Below, in pieces: positions 55,121 to 56,123 of a stretch of 56,123 nt of DNA. Both the position numbers and the translations under genes were made by a program. Under the pieces are notes generated by a model. That model had not been told where the DNA came from and did not search any database. It worked only from the letters and a program-made list of their open reading frames with translations. Within the stretch, counting starts at the first letter, position 1. Every line of letters begins with the position of its first letter. Source of the stretch: Egibacteraceae bacterium. GTDB taxonomy: Bacteria; Actinomycetota; Nitriliruptoria; Euzebyales; Egibacteraceae. The DNA lies in the NCBI GenBank assembly GCA_030446745.1, contig JAUJMS010000001.1, positions 1-56,123 of the forward strand. The letters are read 5' to 3'.

Positions 55121-55650
55121 ATGAATGCACGTGTCGCCGGCGTCAGTCGCCGGCAGGTTTGCAGCACGTCATCGGCCGCGACGTCCGGGTCAAGTACGGC
55201 AGTTCGCTGCGCGGCTACTTCTGGTCGGTCCCCGAGCCAGTGATGCTGGCGGCGGTGTACTTCTTCGTGTTCAGCATCATCGCCCGGTTCAACATCGAGA
55301 ACTACGCGTTGTTCCTGGTGTGCGCGCTGATGCCGTGGTACTGGGTGAAGGCGGTGGTTGGCGCGTCGACGAAGGCGCTGGTCGGCCAGTCGCGGCTGAT
55401 CACCAAGGTCAACGTTCCCCGGGCGATCTTCCCGCTCGGCGTCGTCGGGGCGAAGACGTTCGAGTTTTTTGATGAGGCTGCTCGTCGTGCTCGTCTTCGC
55501 GGCGGCGTCGCGGGTCGCGCCGGGGCGCTACCTGGCGCTCGTCCCGCTCGCGATCCTGATGCAGCTCATCCTGCTCGCCGGAGTGGTCCTGTTCCTGTCG
55601 TCGGTCACCGTGCTGCTGCGCGACGTCGAGCGGCTCACCCTCGTGGTCCG
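55121..55650 (+). pseudogene. ABC-2 type polysaccharide exporter permease (Wzm-like), frameshifted and truncated
   Basis: Permease sequence starts QHVIGRDVRVKYGSSLRGYF, then WSVPEPVMLAAVYFFVFSII and LMPWYWVKAVVGASTKALVG, all characteristic of Wzm/TagG permeases. An expected N-terminus begins at ATG 55121 but changes frame near 55158. After TKVNVPRAIFPLGVVGAKTF the frame shifts near 55460-55466 and continues LLVVLVFAAASRVAPGRYLA to VTVLLRDVERLTLVV. There the sequence jumps straight into the ATPase gene. About 100 C-terminal residues expected in the family are missing. Confidence 0.78.
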
Positions 55651-56123
55651 TCGCGGTGCAGACCAGCGGGCTTGGCATCCAGTTCCTCGTCAACCGGCGA
55701 CGCAAGGCGCGGCTGCGCGACCTGCTCCTCCACGGTCGCCGCCATCTGCCGCAGGACGCCTTCTGGGGCGGGTGCGTGACGTGACGATCAGCGTGCGCCA
55801 GGGGAGGCGGTTTGCCTGGTCGGCCACAACGGCTCGGGGAAGTCGACGTTGCTGAAGATGATCGCGGGCGTCCTGCTGCCCGACGAGGGCAGCGTGACGG
55901 TCAACGGCGGCGTCGCGCCGCTGCTCGAGCTCGGCGCCGGCCTCTCGCCTGACCTGTCCGCGCGCGAGAACATCCGCCTTGCCGGCTCGATCCACGGGCT
56001 GAGCCGCCAGGCGATGGACGACCGCTTCGACGACATCGTCGAGTTCGCCGGGGTCCGCCGGTTCCTCGACACCCCGAGGAAGCACTACTCGTCGGGCATG
56101 AAGGTGCGACTGGGCTTCGCGAT
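55648..56123 (+). pseudogene. ABC transporter ATP-binding protein (Wzt-like), frameshifted, C-terminus off the right edge
   Basis: The frame starts near 55648 (VAVQTSGLGIQFLVNRRRKA) and has DLLLHGRRHLPQDAFW. Frame changes near 55763-55768 and in the GGGG run near 55800-55804 are needed to reach RDVTISVRQG and then VCLVGHNGSGKSTLLKMIAG (Walker A, about residue 60). The Q-loop region reads PLLELGAGLSPDLSARENIR, and KHYSSGMKVRLGFA is the ABC signature at the edge. It is Wzt-like, energising export of an undecaprenyl-linked polysaccharide or O-antigen-type glycan. The gene continues past 56123. Confidence 0.8.

Overview
The window comes from a very GC-rich actinobacterium. GC looks well above 70 % by eye, almost every codon ends in G or C, and GTG/TTG starts are common. 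Several gene families are typical of Actinobacteria: DUF3040 beside dinB, a DnaE2-type polymerase, homodimeric AceE, UdgX, HemQ, an OctT-like SGNH acyltransferase and the DprE1/DprE2 pair. The mixture of families suggests a lineage outside the well-studied mycobacteria and streptomycetes, but that placement is inference. No rRNA, tRNA, CRISPR array, insertion sequence or integrase was recognised.

Layout. 0-13 kb is rich in DNA-damage functions: DUF3040, an enoyl-CoA hydratase, dinB and dnaE2 (with a LexA-type box over the predicted dnaE2 promoter), an ERCC4-fold nuclease translationally coupled to a three-subunit cobalt-type nitrile hydratase, aceE, a second enoyl-CoA hydratase coupled to UdgX, and a DUF6504 protein. 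13-18.5 kb holds a solitary ProX/OpuAC-like lipoprotein, a Tat-type thioredoxin-fold lipoprotein and a TPP-riboswitch-controlled operon thiO-thiS-thiG-orf109-thiE. 18.5-31.6 kb is metabolic: a broken ABC1 kinase with a 14-residue-repeat protein, an EamA exporter, a Mo-cofactor oxidoreductase, threonine aldolase, 6-phosphofructokinase, glycerol kinase, DUF2231, GH3, PlsC, a TIGR00300 ornithine-cyclodeaminase-like enzyme and carbamate kinase.

31.6-36.1 kb is a same-strand run combining a bacterial eRF1/Vms1-like protein, a small CxxC protein, an ArsA/Get3-like ATPase, two SRPBCC proteins and a zinc-ribbon membrane protein. 36.1-46 kb holds a rhomboid protease, an alpha/beta hydrolase, HemQ, HU, OctT, HAD and APH-like phosphotransferases, an amidase and an SDR. 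46-49.1 kb is a compact decaprenylphosphoryl-arabinose cassette (ubiA-dprE1-dprE2) beside a GT-C-like membrane glycosyltransferase. 51.2-52.8 kb encodes a metallo-beta-lactamase/Rieske fusion. From 52.8 kb the DNA decays into short repeats, a somewhat less GC-rich methyltransferase gene, HNH fragments and a damaged Wzm/Wzt polysaccharide exporter at the right edge.

One feature affects reading throughout. At least eight otherwise conserved genes carry frameshifts or an in-frame stop, often in short G/C runs. They concentrate at 17.8-19.9 kb and 55.1-55.8 kb. Sequencing or assembly indels are the simplest explanation; real gene decay cannot be excluded from one sequence.
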